Source: Asterias rubens (taxonomy: Eukaryota > Echinodermata > Asteroidea > Forcipulatida > Asteriidae). From it: a stretch of 64,000 nt of DNA. The stretch covers positions 279,681 to 343,680 of the forward strand of contig NW_022985702.1 of assembly GCF_902459465.1 (NCBI RefSeq). The letters are read 5' to 3'. Each line of letters starts with the position of its first letter. The stretch's first letter is position 1. Below the pieces are notes generated by a model. It was not told the DNA's origin. It made no database searches and saw nothing but the letters and a program-made list of their open reading frames with translations. Of the stretch, positions 46,094 to 58,420 are shown piece after piece. The translations under genes were made by a program, and so were the position numbers.

Positions 46094-49000
46094 CGTGAGG
46101 TTTTGAAGAGGTTCTCCAACGTGAGTAATACGGTTAAACCTTAGAAACAAGGTTGTGAGCGACACCAACGAGTAAACAACCTCTGGGATCTACAGGTAAA
46201 TAAGAAATCATTCAGTCAGTGAATTCACTCTCAGCAGGGCCCAATTTCATAGAGCTGCTTAAGCACAAAAGTTTGCTTTTAAAGCAAAAAAATCCTTACT
46301 TAGTAAAATCAGATTACCGGCCAAGACTCCATTCAATTGTTATGCTAAGTAAACAACAGCTTAATACCAGTCACAAGCAATGTACATGTATGTGGCATGA
46401 AATTTTGGCCAATAACATGTGTAAAACAAGCGAGCTATTTTCGTGCTTAAGCAGTTTTTTGGCTTACAGCAGCTCTATGAAATTGGCCCCTGGGGACAAA
46501 TTTAACAGTGGATCACTTGCCCTAGGCCAGTGATTTCAGTAACGGGCCAGTAAAGCCCAAGATAGGACGAGTCCGATAAGCAGAGAATGGTAACCGTAAG
46601 CAGAGAATGGTAACCGTAAGCACAGAACTTGGCGGTAAGCAGAACCACGAAATTGGGCCCAGGGGCCAATTTCACAAAGAGTTAGATAGAACTAGTCCTA
46701 ACTTACGTAGGACTAGTCTTAGGAGATATTAAAAACTTAAGGCTAGTCCTAAGTTAGGAAGAGTAACTCGTCCTAACTCGAGATAAGACTAGTCCTAACT
46801 CTTTGTGAAATCGACCCCAGTACAGTTCCCATTGTCACTTGGCCAAAATGTTTTTCGGACTGCTGTCAGCTGAAATGTATGTTCGAACCAACAGACCTGA
46901 ATACAGTGACCAAGTTTGCCTTTGAGGTATCCTTGGCTTTATCACCAGAAACACACATATAATAATAATATTGTGTCACACTCACTTCTTTTAGTTTGTT
47001 ATGTCTGAGATCCAGCACTCTCATTTTATGAAGATGACTGAGTTCTGTAGGTAGGGTGGTGAGTGAGTTTTCATTCAGCGCTAATTGCTCAAGATTACAC
47101 AGATGTCCAATCTCGGGAGGTAGGCTACATAAACGGTTGCCATAGAGAGACAACTCTCTCAACTGAGTCAACTGTGAAAGGAAAAAACAAAAACATTAGA
47201 CAGATATAGAGAGGTCATGTCCTATACGCCTCTCTGAATACTTATGCATGAGTACGTCACAATTCTTATGCAAAACGAGGCTATAGGCGCAGCCACTGCA
47301 AGTGGTGGCCGCTGTGCGCCTATGGCCTCATTTTTGGCTAGAATTATTACGCCACGCATGAATATTAAGAGCAGGTGTATTGTTTGTCATCCTAGGCACA
47401 AGGACAGCCGTAAATTTCACCAAACTCTACCTTACTTAGGATTAATCTTAGGACTTAGGATGAGTTCAGTTCCGTATCCGAAGATGTTAGGACGCACTGA
47501 ACCCATCCCAAGTTACGGCGAGTCACTCGTCCTAACTCGAGATAGGACCCATCCTAGCATTTCGTGAAATCGGCTACTGGGCAACTAGTGCAATACTCAT
47601 CGCGCATCAAACAGTTGTGACTTGGACACTAGTGGCGACGAACTTTATAAAATCCCAAGATGCATTATGGCATATTGTTTGCCACAAGCAATACAGAAAA
47701 ATTCACGCTTATTTAAAGCATTGAAGAATTGTGTCAGTGATGTCTGATTGTGTTTCGTAAGTAAATTATGTCCACATGAATAGTCGTTAGCGACACAATC
47801 AATTCACCACCTTGTAGTCGCAAATATTCTTTTTATTTCTGTAGTAGTTGTGTGCTGTGTAAAGGATTCGGGTACTTTTTCAAAATGTCCACAGATTTAC
47901 ATTAAACCTACAGGGTTTGAAGATAATGATAGTGGAAAGCTTCCCTTCAAATATTACTAACTAAGGTTGTGTAGTTTTTGAGAAATGAGTAAAACAAGTC
48001 ACAAAATAATTTTGGTCTCATGAGACCAAAATTATTTTAGCATGTAAAATCCCCTTAACCAGTTATGATATTATACCAAAACCATCGCATAACTGGTTAA
48101 TACGTTTTTACATGCTAAAACTGAGACAAAAATTATTACTTTTACTCATTTCTCAAAAACTACAGCACCTCAGTAGGGAAGCTTTCTACTATCATAATCT
48201 TTAAACTGTGTATGTTTAATGTAAATCTGTGGACATGTGTGTTTTTGTTAGGAACAAGTACATAGACCCTTTAAAGACGAGGTTCAGATAATACAAGGAA
48301 AACAGGCCAGTCCCTCAACCTAGTATGAATGAGAGCTGACTGAAGTGTGTATAATTGAAGTAGACTGAACTTCCAAAGAACAACTCACCTCTCTGAGAGA
48401 GCTTGGGAGAGACGGAATCTGAAAATAAGGTACAAAAACATCAACTCTTTACAAATTACTATTAACTTTTGATCAAAACACTGAAAATATTTCTAGACCC
48501 ATGATCACTTGGCCTGGGGGGGGGGGTTACTTCTGTACAACAGTGGAAGAGTGTGTTAGAGTTTATAATTTATTGCAAAAGGCGACCCTCCCCCAAAAAA
48601 CAGGACAGAGCAGCACCCTCAAGAGTCCTCTTCCCGATTCTGAAAACTGTGAAAACTTTATGTTTCGTTTTACAACTATTTTTCAGAATGGATTTATACT
48701 GGGTCGCTAGCGACTGGTCGGAGCACGAAAGAGATAAAATAACTGAATAATGTATTATGAGGAAGTGTCCTGGCCGAGCGGTTAAGAGCACCGAATTCAA
48801 ATTCTGATGTTTCTGATCATAAGAGTGTGGGTTTGAATCTCAGTCGTGACACTTGTGTCCTATAGTAAGACACTTATCCATTGCTTTGTCCTTCGAATGG
48901 GAGGTAAAGCCATTGATTGATCCCGTGTGCTGTGTCTGGCACGTACATGTAAAAAAAAGCCAGTGCACTTATCGAAAAGAGAAGGGGTTTGCCCCAGTGT

Positions 49001-51476
49001 TTCTGGTTGAGGCTGCTCAATGCGCCGTAGCACCTTGTAAACGCTTATAAGGTGCTACATTATTTGGTCTCCGAATTCATACCTTCAATAACCTATCTTT
49101 CTATAAAAATGTATTATATACCAAGTTCCTTAAAGACACTGGACACTATTAATAATTGTCAAAGACCAGTCTTCTCACTTGGTGTATCTCAACATGCATA
49201 AAATAACAAGCCTGTGAAAATTTCAGCCAAATCGGTCGTCGAAGTTGCGAGATAATAATGAAAGAATAAACACCCTTGTCACACGAAGTTGCTTTCAGAT
49301 GCTTGATTTCGAGACCTCAAATTCTAAATCTGAGGTCTCAAAATCAAATTCGTGGAAAATTACTTCTTTCTCGAAAACTACATTACTATAGAGGAAGCCG
49401 TTTCTCACAATGTTTTATACCATCAACCTCTCCCCATTACTCGTTACCAAGTAAGGTTTTTATGATAATTATTATTTTGAGTAATTACCAATAGTGTCCA
49501 CTGCCTTTAAGTACCTTGTCGGTAAATACATGTGCTATAAAATAAGACTTTGATATTATTCGATATTATTATTATTATGTACTATAAAAGAACTTACCGA
49601 CTGTTTACTCAAGTCCAATCTTGTGTCACCTCTTTCTTTACATTTTGAAAATTCTTTATTCAAGTCCTGACAAGAAAAATCATGGGTCAAGAGTCAAATT
49701 GATTTAAAGCTTGGTCAGGGCCTAACTATTGGCTCGGCTAACTACTGAATTCTGTACTTTCAACCAGCATTCTTGCTTACAATAAAAGCGTCTAATTGCT
49801 GTGCTAGCCTTGTAAGCAAAGATTGCCTAGTAACATGGAGTAGTGCAAAAATCCCTGCTAATCCGGCCATTTTGTTTTTGCTTGTACTGTTTTTTTTTGT
49901 ATTTTTGTCATTGCATTGTTTGTTTGTATGTAAATTGTAAAGCGCTCCGATCTTTGTGGGGCGCTAGTTAAATGCATAATATTATTGTTATTATTATTAT
50001 GATTAAACAAGGCCTTTGACTTTGGCAAATAAAGATTTACAAACCATACTTGTAAAGTAAATTGAGTACATACCACATCGGGATGAGCCGACCTGGGCTT
50101 CTTCTTACTCCTGGCTGGGTTACAACATCAGGAAGAAACCAGTCACTGTTTAAGTTCCTCGGCAAGTACCTCGTGAAGGAATCGCCCAATACTTTAACTT
50201 GAAAAAACGGTAGGTCATCAAGAGTGCTAGGCCTGAAATTGGAGGGAAATAGAAACAATAAGATAAAATTTTCATTTTATTAAACTGTTGTTTTAACCAA
50301 GCCACATTAGAAAAAAGAAAAAACTAACCTTTTCTCCCCAACCAAACTTACCATGATTCAATTTTCTTCAAACAAATTTACAATACAAAATAAGCATGAC
50401 CAGGGCCTAATTTCATGGCTCTGCTTACCGCAGTATTTTGTGCTTGCGATCACCATTACTTCGCTTACTGTGCAAGCGCAGAATTTTTGCGCTAGCGGTG
50501 TAAGCGAATAATGACTAGTATTTTAGTAACGTCGCGTACACGCGTGCACATGCAAAAATTCACTGTTAACCTGTTAAATACGCTTGACATACGCGCAGAA
50601 TTCCCTGCTTAAGTAAGCGCTGATTCTTTGCTTACGTTACGGTCAGCAGAGCCATGAAATTGGGCCCAGATAACGAGCCAAAAATTTCATAAAATCTAAG
50701 TAAACTACTGTCTGATCTGATAAAACTGAACGCTGAAATTTACTTGCATTTTTACACATCAATTTCAATAAAAAAGAAAACAAAGAAGGCTTAATCAGAT
50801 TGGAGTACCTCGAGGTGAATTACTGAAACAAACTCTGACTAAAAAGGCTTTAAGTAGTGACATCTTTCATCATAAGACTGCGGCAAAACAAAACAAAAAT
50901 CAGTTACATGTATGTTTTCTTTTTTATTTATTTGTTTTCACCTAAAAAAGCTACTTTCAACATGCATAAATTGTTTAAAGTGCACAAAACATTGTTCTAC
51001 CTAAAGTATTGCAAAGCCCGGTTCATACTTCCTGCGAATGCGAATGCGAAGCGAATGTTGACGTCACAAATTCGCAACAAATATTCGCGGAAGTTGGCCT
51101 GTGCTCGACTCTTGCAAATATTCGCAGCGAAAACGGAGTTGTGACGTCAAATTCACGCCATAGTCGCTTCGCTTTCGCATTCGTAGGAAGTATGAACCGG
51201 GCTTAACGTACTCTAGCACTAGCAGGATGGCTGTTATAAAAAGGTCAAGATTAATTTCAACTGAAAAATGTCAGCCATTTTTTATTTTTAGGTACAAAGT
51301 GGCCACTTTAGGAAGAAATAAAACTATTTTAAAAATTGCAAAGATTAATTTATTAGTCAATTTTATTATTTTTGCAATGCAAAAACAGAGAAGCATACTG
51401 AACTTACAGTCCAGAGGAAATCGAGTCACTGTCTTCAAAGAATTCATCTTTACTGTTGGTAGTTCCCACAGGGTTG
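46094..51476 (-). CDS. SHOC2: SHOC2 leucine-rich-repeat scaffold, exons 2-7 (minus strand)
   Basis: Exons: 51476-51408 (second copy of exon 2), 50110-50074 (LSKKKPRSAHPDV), 49666-49598 (SKCKERGDTRLDLSKQS), 48418-48389 (IPSLPSSLRE), 47171-46986 (LTQLRELSLYGNRLCSLP ... VLDLRHNKLKE), 46189-46094 (IPEVVYSLVSLTTLFLRF). All have canonical borders and the phases chain without break. The pattern (cysteine-containing helix, RLDLSK, then LxxLxLxxNxLxxLP repeats) matches SHOC2 repeat by repeat over about the first five repeats. SHOC2 binds MRAS and PP1 to dephosphorylate RAF and activate ERK signalling in the cytoplasm. The first exon is missing from this strand but exists at 39521 on the plus strand. 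The remaining 14 or so repeats are not in the window. Confidence 0.85.
46235..46493. mobile_element. Palindromic MITE (CAGGG.CCAATTTCATAGAGCTGC)
   Basis: Starts CAGGGCCCAATTTCATAGAG and ends CTCTATGAAATTGGCCCCTG, with a TTAAGCA-rich interior. It is 45 bp upstream of the SHOC2 exon at 46189. Confidence 0.85.
46535..46820. mobile_element. MITE fragment followed by a palindromic MITE
   Basis: 46535-46659 holds two GTAAGCAGAGAATGGTAACC units ending in AAATTGGGCCC, a half copy of the AATTTCATGG family. 46660-46820 is a full palindrome, CAGGGGCCAATTTCACAAAG...CTTTGTGAAATCGACCCCAG, with TAGTCCTAACTTA arms. Confidence 0.7.
47398..47578. mobile_element. Palindromic MITE (GATTTCACGAAA family)
   Basis: GCCGTAAATTTCACC...GGATTAATCTTAGGACTTAGG and CCTAACTCGAGATAGGACCC...ATTTCGTGAAATCGGC. 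Compare 29745. Confidence 0.6.
47875..48275. mobile_element. Palindromic MITE in the SHOC2 intron
   Basis: Outer arms AATGTCCACAGATTTACATT / AATGTAAATCTGTGGACAT; middle arms GAGAAATGAGTAAAAC / TTTTACTCATTTCTC; inner TTAACCAGTTATG / CATAACTGGTTAA. A fragment is at 39060-39200. Confidence 0.8.
48768..49070 (+). mobile_element. tRNA-Leu-derived SINE
   Basis: The head has an A box (TGGCCGAGCGGTTAAGAGCA), a CAA-type anticodon region, and a B box (GGGTTTGAATCTC), with AGTGTC/GACACT acceptor pairing. The body follows (AAGACACTTATCCATTGCTT, GGAGGTAAAGCC), as in tRNA-derived SINEs of marine invertebrates. The long non-tRNA body argues against a functional tRNA gene. It lies in a SHOC2 intron. Confidence 0.7.
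49130..49510. mobile_element. Palindromic MITE, ACTGGACACTATTGGTAATT family
   Basis: Full copy, TTAAAGACACTGGACACTAT to ATAGTGTCCACTGCCTTTAA, just downstream of the SINE. Confidence 0.85.
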
Positions 51477-51932
51477 CTGAAAAAGAGAAAGCCACACCAA
51501 TAAATTTCTTTAAAAAAAACTTTTTATAGTCTCGTCTTGTCATGTTAGATGCCTTGCAAATAAACTGCATTTACTCTGCCACATAACTATCTTTTGTTTT
51601 CCTTTTGTGATTGAGCTTTCACCTCAACCATCACATAACCTTTTAAAATAAATCAACACCTTTGAGTTTGACTTGTGTTTGATGAACCACCCTCGATAAC
51701 CAATTAAAAAACATTCCTGGTTTCATCCATTTGATAGAGAAAATGTTTATCACAACTTGTTTTTTTGATACAAACATTACTTATCTTGGAAAGTCTAACA
51801 CAAATTTGATAACTTACATTTTAATTAAAACAGAGGGAAGGGTTTGTTGTTCATGGAACTCCTTATCCACAGGTGTTGAAACAGCATGGTAGAGTAGGCC
51901 TATCTAGATGCACTGCCACCACTAGGACTAAA
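50352..51932 (-). repeat. SHOC2: Right arm of the 1.58-kb inverted duplication
   Basis: Reverse of 41029-42606. The homology stops at 51932 (after GACTAAAATG), where this side continues ACCAGGCTG and the left side TAGGAAT. It contains reverse copies of two MITEs (50400-50669, 51010-51206) and SHOC2 exon 2. Confidence 0.9.
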
Positions 51933-52062
51933 ATGACCAGGCTGAACTCAGCACTAAATTTAGTGCTAGCACTAAATTTAGTGCTAGCACCAAATTTGGT
52001 GCTGGCGAGAAATTTTGTTGCTGGCACCAAATTTCAAAACAACCTGTCAACACACCGTCATG
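51933..52062. repeat. GCACTAAATTTAGTGC short palindrome repeats
   Basis: Two perfect 16-bp palindromes GCACTAAATTTAGTGC (51951-51984), then diverged forms (GCACCAAATTTGGTGC). They fill the gap between the inverted-duplication edge and the tandem array. Confidence 0.75.
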
Positions 52063-54335
52063 ACGAAGCAACGGCGGCGCGATAACAACCGTTACAGGCA
52101 GTAAGAGGTACTACGGTATGTTAAATGTTTTCAAAGTAAGATCAATAAATCTTAAGATTTTTCTTCACAGATATCTTCCTTAGATCCCAAACCATCATAC
52201 CTAGGCGCCCCTAATGAATACTTTGGCTAATTAGCTCAGCCCAACTAATTAAACATTTGCATAATATAGCCCGTATACGCATTTTGTAAAATACGAAAAA
52301 AACGCAAGTATCGAATAGTACCAATTTTAATTTCAAATGTTTTCAAAGTAAAATCAATAAATCTTCAGATTTTTCTTCACAGATATCTTCCTTAGATCCC
52401 AAACCATCATACCTAGGCGCCCCTAATAAATAAATTGGCTAATTAGCTCAGCCCAACTAATTAAACATTTGCATAATATAGCCCGTATAACGCACATTCT
52501 ATATACGAAAAAGCGCGCAAGTATCGAAGAGTACAAATTTTAATTTGAAATGTTTTCAAAGGAAAATCGATAAATCGTCAGATTTTTCTTCACAGATATC
52601 TTTCTTAGATCCCAAACCATCATACCTAGGCGCCCCTAATGAATACTTTGGCTAATTAGCTCAGCCCAACTAATTAAACATTTGCATAATATAGCCCGTC
52701 TAACGCACATTCTACATACGAAAAAGCGCGCAAGTATCGAATAGTACCAATTTTAATTTCAAATGTTTTCAAAGTAAAATCAATAAATATTCAGATTTTT
52801 CTTCACAGATATCTTCCTTAGATCCCAAACCATCATACCTAGGCGCCCCTAATGAATACTTTGCCTAATTAGCTCAGCCCAACTAATTAAACATTTGCAT
52901 AAAATAGCCCGTCTAACGCACATTCTACATACGAAAAAGCGCGCAAGTATCGAATAGTACCAATTTTAATTTGAAATGTTTTCAAAGTAAAATCAATAAA
53001 TCTTAAGATTTTTCTTCACAGATATCTTTCTTAGATCCCAAACCATCATACCTAGGCGCCCCTAATAAATAAATTGGCTAATTAGCTCAGCCCAACTAAT
53101 TAAACATTTGCATAATATAGCCCGTATAACGCACATTCTATATACGAAAAAGCGCGCAAGTATCGAAGAGTACAAATTTTAATTTGAAATGTTTTCAAAG
53201 GAAAATCGATAAATCGTCAGATTTTTCTTCACAGATATCTTTCTTAGATCCCAAACCATCATACCTAGGCGCCCCTAATGAATACTTTGGCTAATTAGCT
53301 CAGCCCAACTAATTAAACATTTGCATAATATAGCCTGTACGCACATACTATATACGAAAAAAGCGCAAGTATCGAATAGTACCAATTTTAATTTGAAATG
53401 TTTTCAAAGTAAAATCGATAAATCTTTAGATTTTTCTTTACAGATGTCTTTCCTAGATCCCAAACCATCATACCTAGGCGCCCCTAATGAATAGATTGGC
53501 TAATTAGCTCAGCCCAACTAATTAAACATTTGCATAATATAGCCCGTCTAACGCACATTCTACATACGAAAAAGAGCGCAAGTATCGAATAGTACCAATT
53601 ATAATTTAAAATGTTTTCAAAGTAAAATCAATAAATCTTTAGATTTTTCTTTACAGATGTCTTCCCTAGATCACAAACCATCATACCTAGGCGCCCCTAA
53701 TGAATAGATTGGCTAATTAGCTCAGCCCAACTAATTAAACATTTGCATAATATAGCCTGTACGCACATACTATATACGAAAAAGCGCAAGTATCGAATAG
53801 TACCAATTTTAATTTGAAATGTTTTCAAAGTAAAATAAATAAATCTTTAGATTTTTCTTTACAGATGTCTTCCCTAGATCACAAACCATCATACCTAGGC
53901 GCCCCTAATGAATAGATTGGCTAATTAGCTCAGCCCAACTAATTAAACATTTGCATAATATAGCCTGTACGCACATTCTATATACGAAAAAAGCGCAAGT
54001 ATCGAATAGTACCAATTTTAATTTGAAATGTTTTCAAAGTAAAATCGATAAATCTTAAGATTTTTTTCGCAGATGTCTTCCCTAGATCCCAAACCATCAT
54101 ACCTAGGCGCCCCTAATGAATAGATTGGCTAATTAGCTCAGCCCAACTAATTAAACATTTGCATAATATAGCCCGTATAACGCACATTCTATATAGTACC
54201 AATTTTAATTTAAAATGTTTTCAAAGTAAAATCAATAAATCTTAAGATTTTTTTCGAAAATATCTTCCTTAGAACCCAAACCATTATACCTGGGCGCCAC
54301 TAAGATATTAATTTGCTAATTAACTTAGCCCAATC
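52063..54335 (+). repeat. Tandem array of about 213-bp units, left inverted end of a foldback-type transposon
   Basis: About eleven units, each with CATACCTAGGCGCCCCTAAT, GGCTAATTAGCTCAGCCCAA, TAAACATTTGCATAATATAG, a CGCAAGTATCGAATAGTACC block and TTTTCAAAGTAAAATC. The outer edge starts ACGAAGCAACGGCGGCGCGA, a segment repeated inside the right array. The innermost unit (54240-54335) is the most diverged. The right array (58985-64000) has the same unit inverted. Confidence 0.92.
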
Positions 54336-54357
54336 TTACTATATCTTGATGCTACAG

Positions 54358-57300
54358 GTTCTATATTAAAAATAACAAATGCTTTGGTAGCTCAAAAAAA
54401 TACTTACTATACGATCTTGTAATCAGACATCCGATACTTGGAAATCCACCTTTGGTTATTGCCTCACTAGTTACAACGGACCAAAGTACAGTCTCGGTCT
54501 CATTTTTTTTACATTCATTTTTGCATGATGAACAACGCATTTACGGACACAATGGAGTCAAAAATCCTCTATTAATTATGATAGATGGAAGTGCCATGCT
54601 ACTTTTAGCAGTTCTCTTTTGTTTCACTGGCGAGTTCGTTGAAAATTATTTCATGCGTTGTTACAGAGTAGTTACTGGAGGCGCACAGGCTAAAGATTTA
54701 AACAAACTATTTGTACATCAGTGTGCAAGCCACTTCATCAAAAACGCGTCAAGAAAGTGTAGGAAGCTCTATCGTGCTAACTTTCATGAGGGCATGTATT
54801 GGATTGGGATTCTGTTAAAGTCTACTAATATTGAAGAGATCGACAGCATAATATACCTATTGGCAATTTTACTGCTCTCTGAAAAAAGTAACGACGACGT
54901 TTTTGACAGTTACCAGAAAATGCAGGAAAAGATCGGTATGAAGGAAACATATCTAAATTTAATTACCCATGATGACCAGGACCCAGAAGATAATGAACTT
55001 GATAATGAAAATGACACAGACATGAGCCAAGCAGTGTTCATTGAAAAATTAGAAAATTCTCCATTCAAAAACCGCTTTCAAAAAATTGTCAATAAAGCAA
55101 TTGAACACATAAGAAAATCAAAATCTTCTGAACAAGAAGAAAACCTTCTTCCAAATGCCTACCGGAGTACAGCTTTCATGGAATATCTTCTCAATTACGC
55201 ATTTCCATCAATCGCAAATTGGTCAGGGCTCCTACTTGGTGATCTAGGCCGCCATGGTACTGGAGAACCATATACACAATACACAGACATGTTCAAATCA
55301 TTGAAAAAATCTAAACATCAAAATATTTCATCAAACAATAGAACGCAAGGAATAATTGAAAAAAGCATGGGTGAGGTCAAACGGAATAAACTGCAGTATG
55401 AGAGATGTAGTAAACTACATGTTCTTGTTTCAATTTTCCAGAATGATTTGTTACCACTACATCGAGAATTCGCAGAAAGCTTTTGCAAGGCTCGTAACAA
55501 GAAATCAAAGTCTCAAAAATTAGCTTCCGAAAAATGGCTCAAGAGGGTTCGCCGACCAGGAAAAGAGGGAAAATACCTGACACCCCCAACCAAAAAAATG
55601 AAATTTAAAGAAGGATCATGTGAACAAAAGAAACAGGTTTCAACACAACAATTTCCACAAACAAGCACACCAATCTTAAGAAAGGACAATAACAAACAGC
55701 GAAACAAAATTACCACAACAAAAAATAAGTCTGATTATCGGCCACTTTTTCCACTTGGGAGAGGAATATCAAATAATTCATATTCTTGTTGGTGGATTGC
55801 ATCTATTCAAGCGCTCTTACCTCTGTACCTACAACTTCGTGGAACTGCTAGTCAGATACCTAACTTGAATGAGTTCAAAAGAAGTCTCATGTTCATATTT
55901 GATCAACTGAAAGATGAAATAGGGCATTCAGTTCCCTTTCATTCGGTTAAAAAAAGTATCGGTCTATGTGCCTCGTTCCTTTCTGTTAGTGTCCAACGAC
56001 AGCAAGACGCAGCTGAATTTCTAACTTGTGACGAGGTATGCACTTTTTTTCACGATGCAGGATTATCGCCACGTTTTGTATTACAGAAGACATCACGATG
56101 TGCGTTGTGTGACAGAGCCTCATTGGTAGACACAACTAAATCAACTGTCTTGACCATTCCTGCAACAAATTCACGTTTAGATAATAACATCAACAGTTTT
56201 TTTCAGATGCGTGCGTCTGCCCGACGAGTTGTGTACGCATTGTGTAAATATTGGAGTGAAAACGGTAACTACCAAAATATTACACGCACCTTCAGTGTTA
56301 CTCATTCAACTAATGCGTTTTCGTTGGAGAGATTCAAGAGCCGAAAAAGTTACGACCACAATCCAGGTTCCCGATACTGTGGACCTCACACAAATGTGCA
56401 TGACTAAAAACGAACCAACTAAATATCGCCTTATCTCAGTAGTTGTACATGTTGGGGGAACTGTTGAAGGTGGCCACTACGTGACATATGTGAATGACAG
56501 AAGCTACAAAAGAAAGCTGTTGTTCGATGATCACATAGTTCGTCAAGTAACTGACGAAGATCATAGCAAAGCTGTCGATGAGGGAGCATACATACTGATA
56601 TACCAAAAGCACAACAATTCATCAGAGGGGCACACAAAAACACAATACAGATTGTCTCAAATAACAGCAGAGAGCTCTGACTTGAGAGGAGATCCCAATT
56701 TCTTCTACAATTTTGATGATAGTTACATTTCCACAAACGAAGAGGACCCTTTCGATCAAAGTAATACTTTCACAGTAAACAAAAATGAGAAGATCTTCGT
56801 AGAAAATGTTTGGGGTTACATAGATGAGAGCCTAATAAACAAACAGGCAGTAAAGTTGAAGTCTTCGAACGAAATTTTGACATTCGCCCATATTGCCATG
56901 CTAAATGTACACATACCGGCCGCTGTGTATCAATCCTTCATAAAACTGTCACCAAACTTCAACCGGGGATGGATTAGTGATTTCTTTGTAGATTTCTACA
57001 CGCAACAATTGGCTGAAAGTGAGGAAGTAAGTCAAACATGTGCTGCACTATTGTGCTGTGAAACAAGTGCAATTCTCACGGGAGATGTGACAGCCGCGAC
57101 ATACCGTTCGGTGCAGAGAAAATGTTTCGTCAGCGGTCATTGGGGCGACATCATATTATGCCCTTTTCTTAGAAACTCACATTTCAGGCTTCTTGTCATC
57201 GATAAGATTAAACGATCTGTATGTTGTTACGATTCAATGTCGCCCTTCTCAGAACCACTATTGCGTCAAATCGCTAAATGTTTTGGTTTTTTTTTTTCAT

Positions 57301-57592
57301 TATGGGAAAAAATCAAAATACTGGGGAGTTTTGCCAACATTCATACGCAGCAGCAATGAGGTGGATCGTATCTTCGTCAGCGATAAATCATTAAATTATT
57401 ACCCAAGATGACTCTGACTCATGTGGGCTGTATTGCTGTGCTGTTGCTGAACAAGTTTCCCTTACAAAAAGAAAGGTTACACAACACGATCGAAATGAAA
57501 CGCTTCGAATGTATCTTACACTCTCTGTCATTCGAAGAAGTCACATAATAGACATCGGGTTACGTCAACTTTTTGAACAGAGTAATGTGTAA
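54358..57592 (+). CDS. MULE-like transposase fused to USP (C19) and Ulp1 (C48) protease domains, frameshifted
   Basis: An open frame starts after a fair acceptor (GATGCTACAG) and runs to 56407 (an in-frame TGA lies just upstream). Transposase part: SKKYLLYDLVIRHP, LIMIDGSAM (likely second catalytic D, about nt 54584), VHQCASHFIK, SNNRTQGIIEKSMGEVK (likely third acid). A lysine-rich linker leads to a ubiquitin-specific protease: Cys box SNNSYSCWWIASIQAL (Cys at about 55787), RQQDAAEFL, a C..C pair, then after a frameshift near 56200 LLIQLMRF and GGHYVTYV (His at about 56475). A second protease follows: SHFRLLVID, YDS, and after further frame changes near 57290-57400 QDDSDSCGLYCC (Cys at about 57422), the Ulp1 H-D-Q-C set, ending TAA at 57590. 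The first catalytic D and N-terminus are not visible. It sits between inverted repeat arrays, so is taken as the element's own gene. Confidence 0.8.
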
Positions 57593-58237
57593 ACAAACAC
57601 ACAAAAAAACGATACAGTAGCAGTTTTGCTATACAACGCATGATTTAAAAAAGATTTAACATATTATTTAACACGAACTAAATCAAAATTATTTGTTTTT
57701 CAAAAGCTTTAATACATTGCAAATTATTATACAATTACATTTTGTTTTGACTTTATATTGAAGCATTATGAGTGACCAAACTGTTACACACTATACATAA
57801 ATTAGTAGAAAACAAGTAAGGTCTACACCGTGTGTGCGTTAAAACATCTTTCCTCATAGAGAGGCTGACCATTTTTTGTATAGAAAATGATCTTGATAAA
57901 ACAAAATTACGACTCTTTGGCCAGTTTCAGCGTGCTTTGTTGAAAACTATTTTGTGATAATAACGCTCTTTGTTTTATTTCTTTTTATTTGAGCGACTTT
58001 ACACCACAGACCCGTGGTGTGTGACATGGACTCATTCGTATCGTATTCTTGCTGTCACGAACGGCGGCGACGGGTCTGGTGATTTGTAGTAGACAAAGAG
58101 GAGCTTACAGTGCGGTACTATGACAGGAGAGATGTTCGGACTTGCTCCAATGAGAAATGGTTCAGCGAAGCATGTTGCATCCACGTCTAGCCTTACCCCG
58201 GTACTTTAAGTATTTACTAAAATATGAAGGATGGACT
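57593..58237. other. AT-rich spacer inside the foldback element, no gene seen
   Basis: No coding sequence recognised. Around 58010-58140 GC rises (ACGAACGGCGGCGACGGGTC), possibly a promoter or untranslated exon. Confidence 0.35.
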
Positions 58238-58420
58238 AAAGGCCCGGTCACACAGGGCCCGACAAAGAGAACGACAACCAGAACGATAAAAATGCATGCG
58301 CTCGATTGGTTGAATGGCGTGGGCGTATTCTGCGTGGAGCATTTCAACCAATCGAGTGCGTGTATTTTTATCGTTCTTGTCGTTCTCGTTATCGGGGCCT
58401 GTGGGACCGGGCTTTTAGTT
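58238..58420. mobile_element. Palindromic MITE (AAGGCCCGGTCACACAGGG)
   Basis: AAAGGCCCGGTCACACAGGG...CAACCAGAACGATAAAAATG and CATTTTTATCG-like...GGGGCCTGTGGGACCGGGCTTTT in inverted order, with CGATTGGTTGAA/TTCAACCAATCG inside. It is nested within the larger element. Confidence 0.8.

Noticed and set aside
48768-48850. Functional tRNA-Leu gene
   Set aside because: The A and B boxes are good but the sequence continues into a SINE body and the anticodon arm pairs poorly, so it was called a tRNA-derived SINE.
52063-54335. CRISPR-like array
   Set aside because: Units are about 213 bp with no short repeat/unique spacer pattern, and the DNA is eukaryotic.
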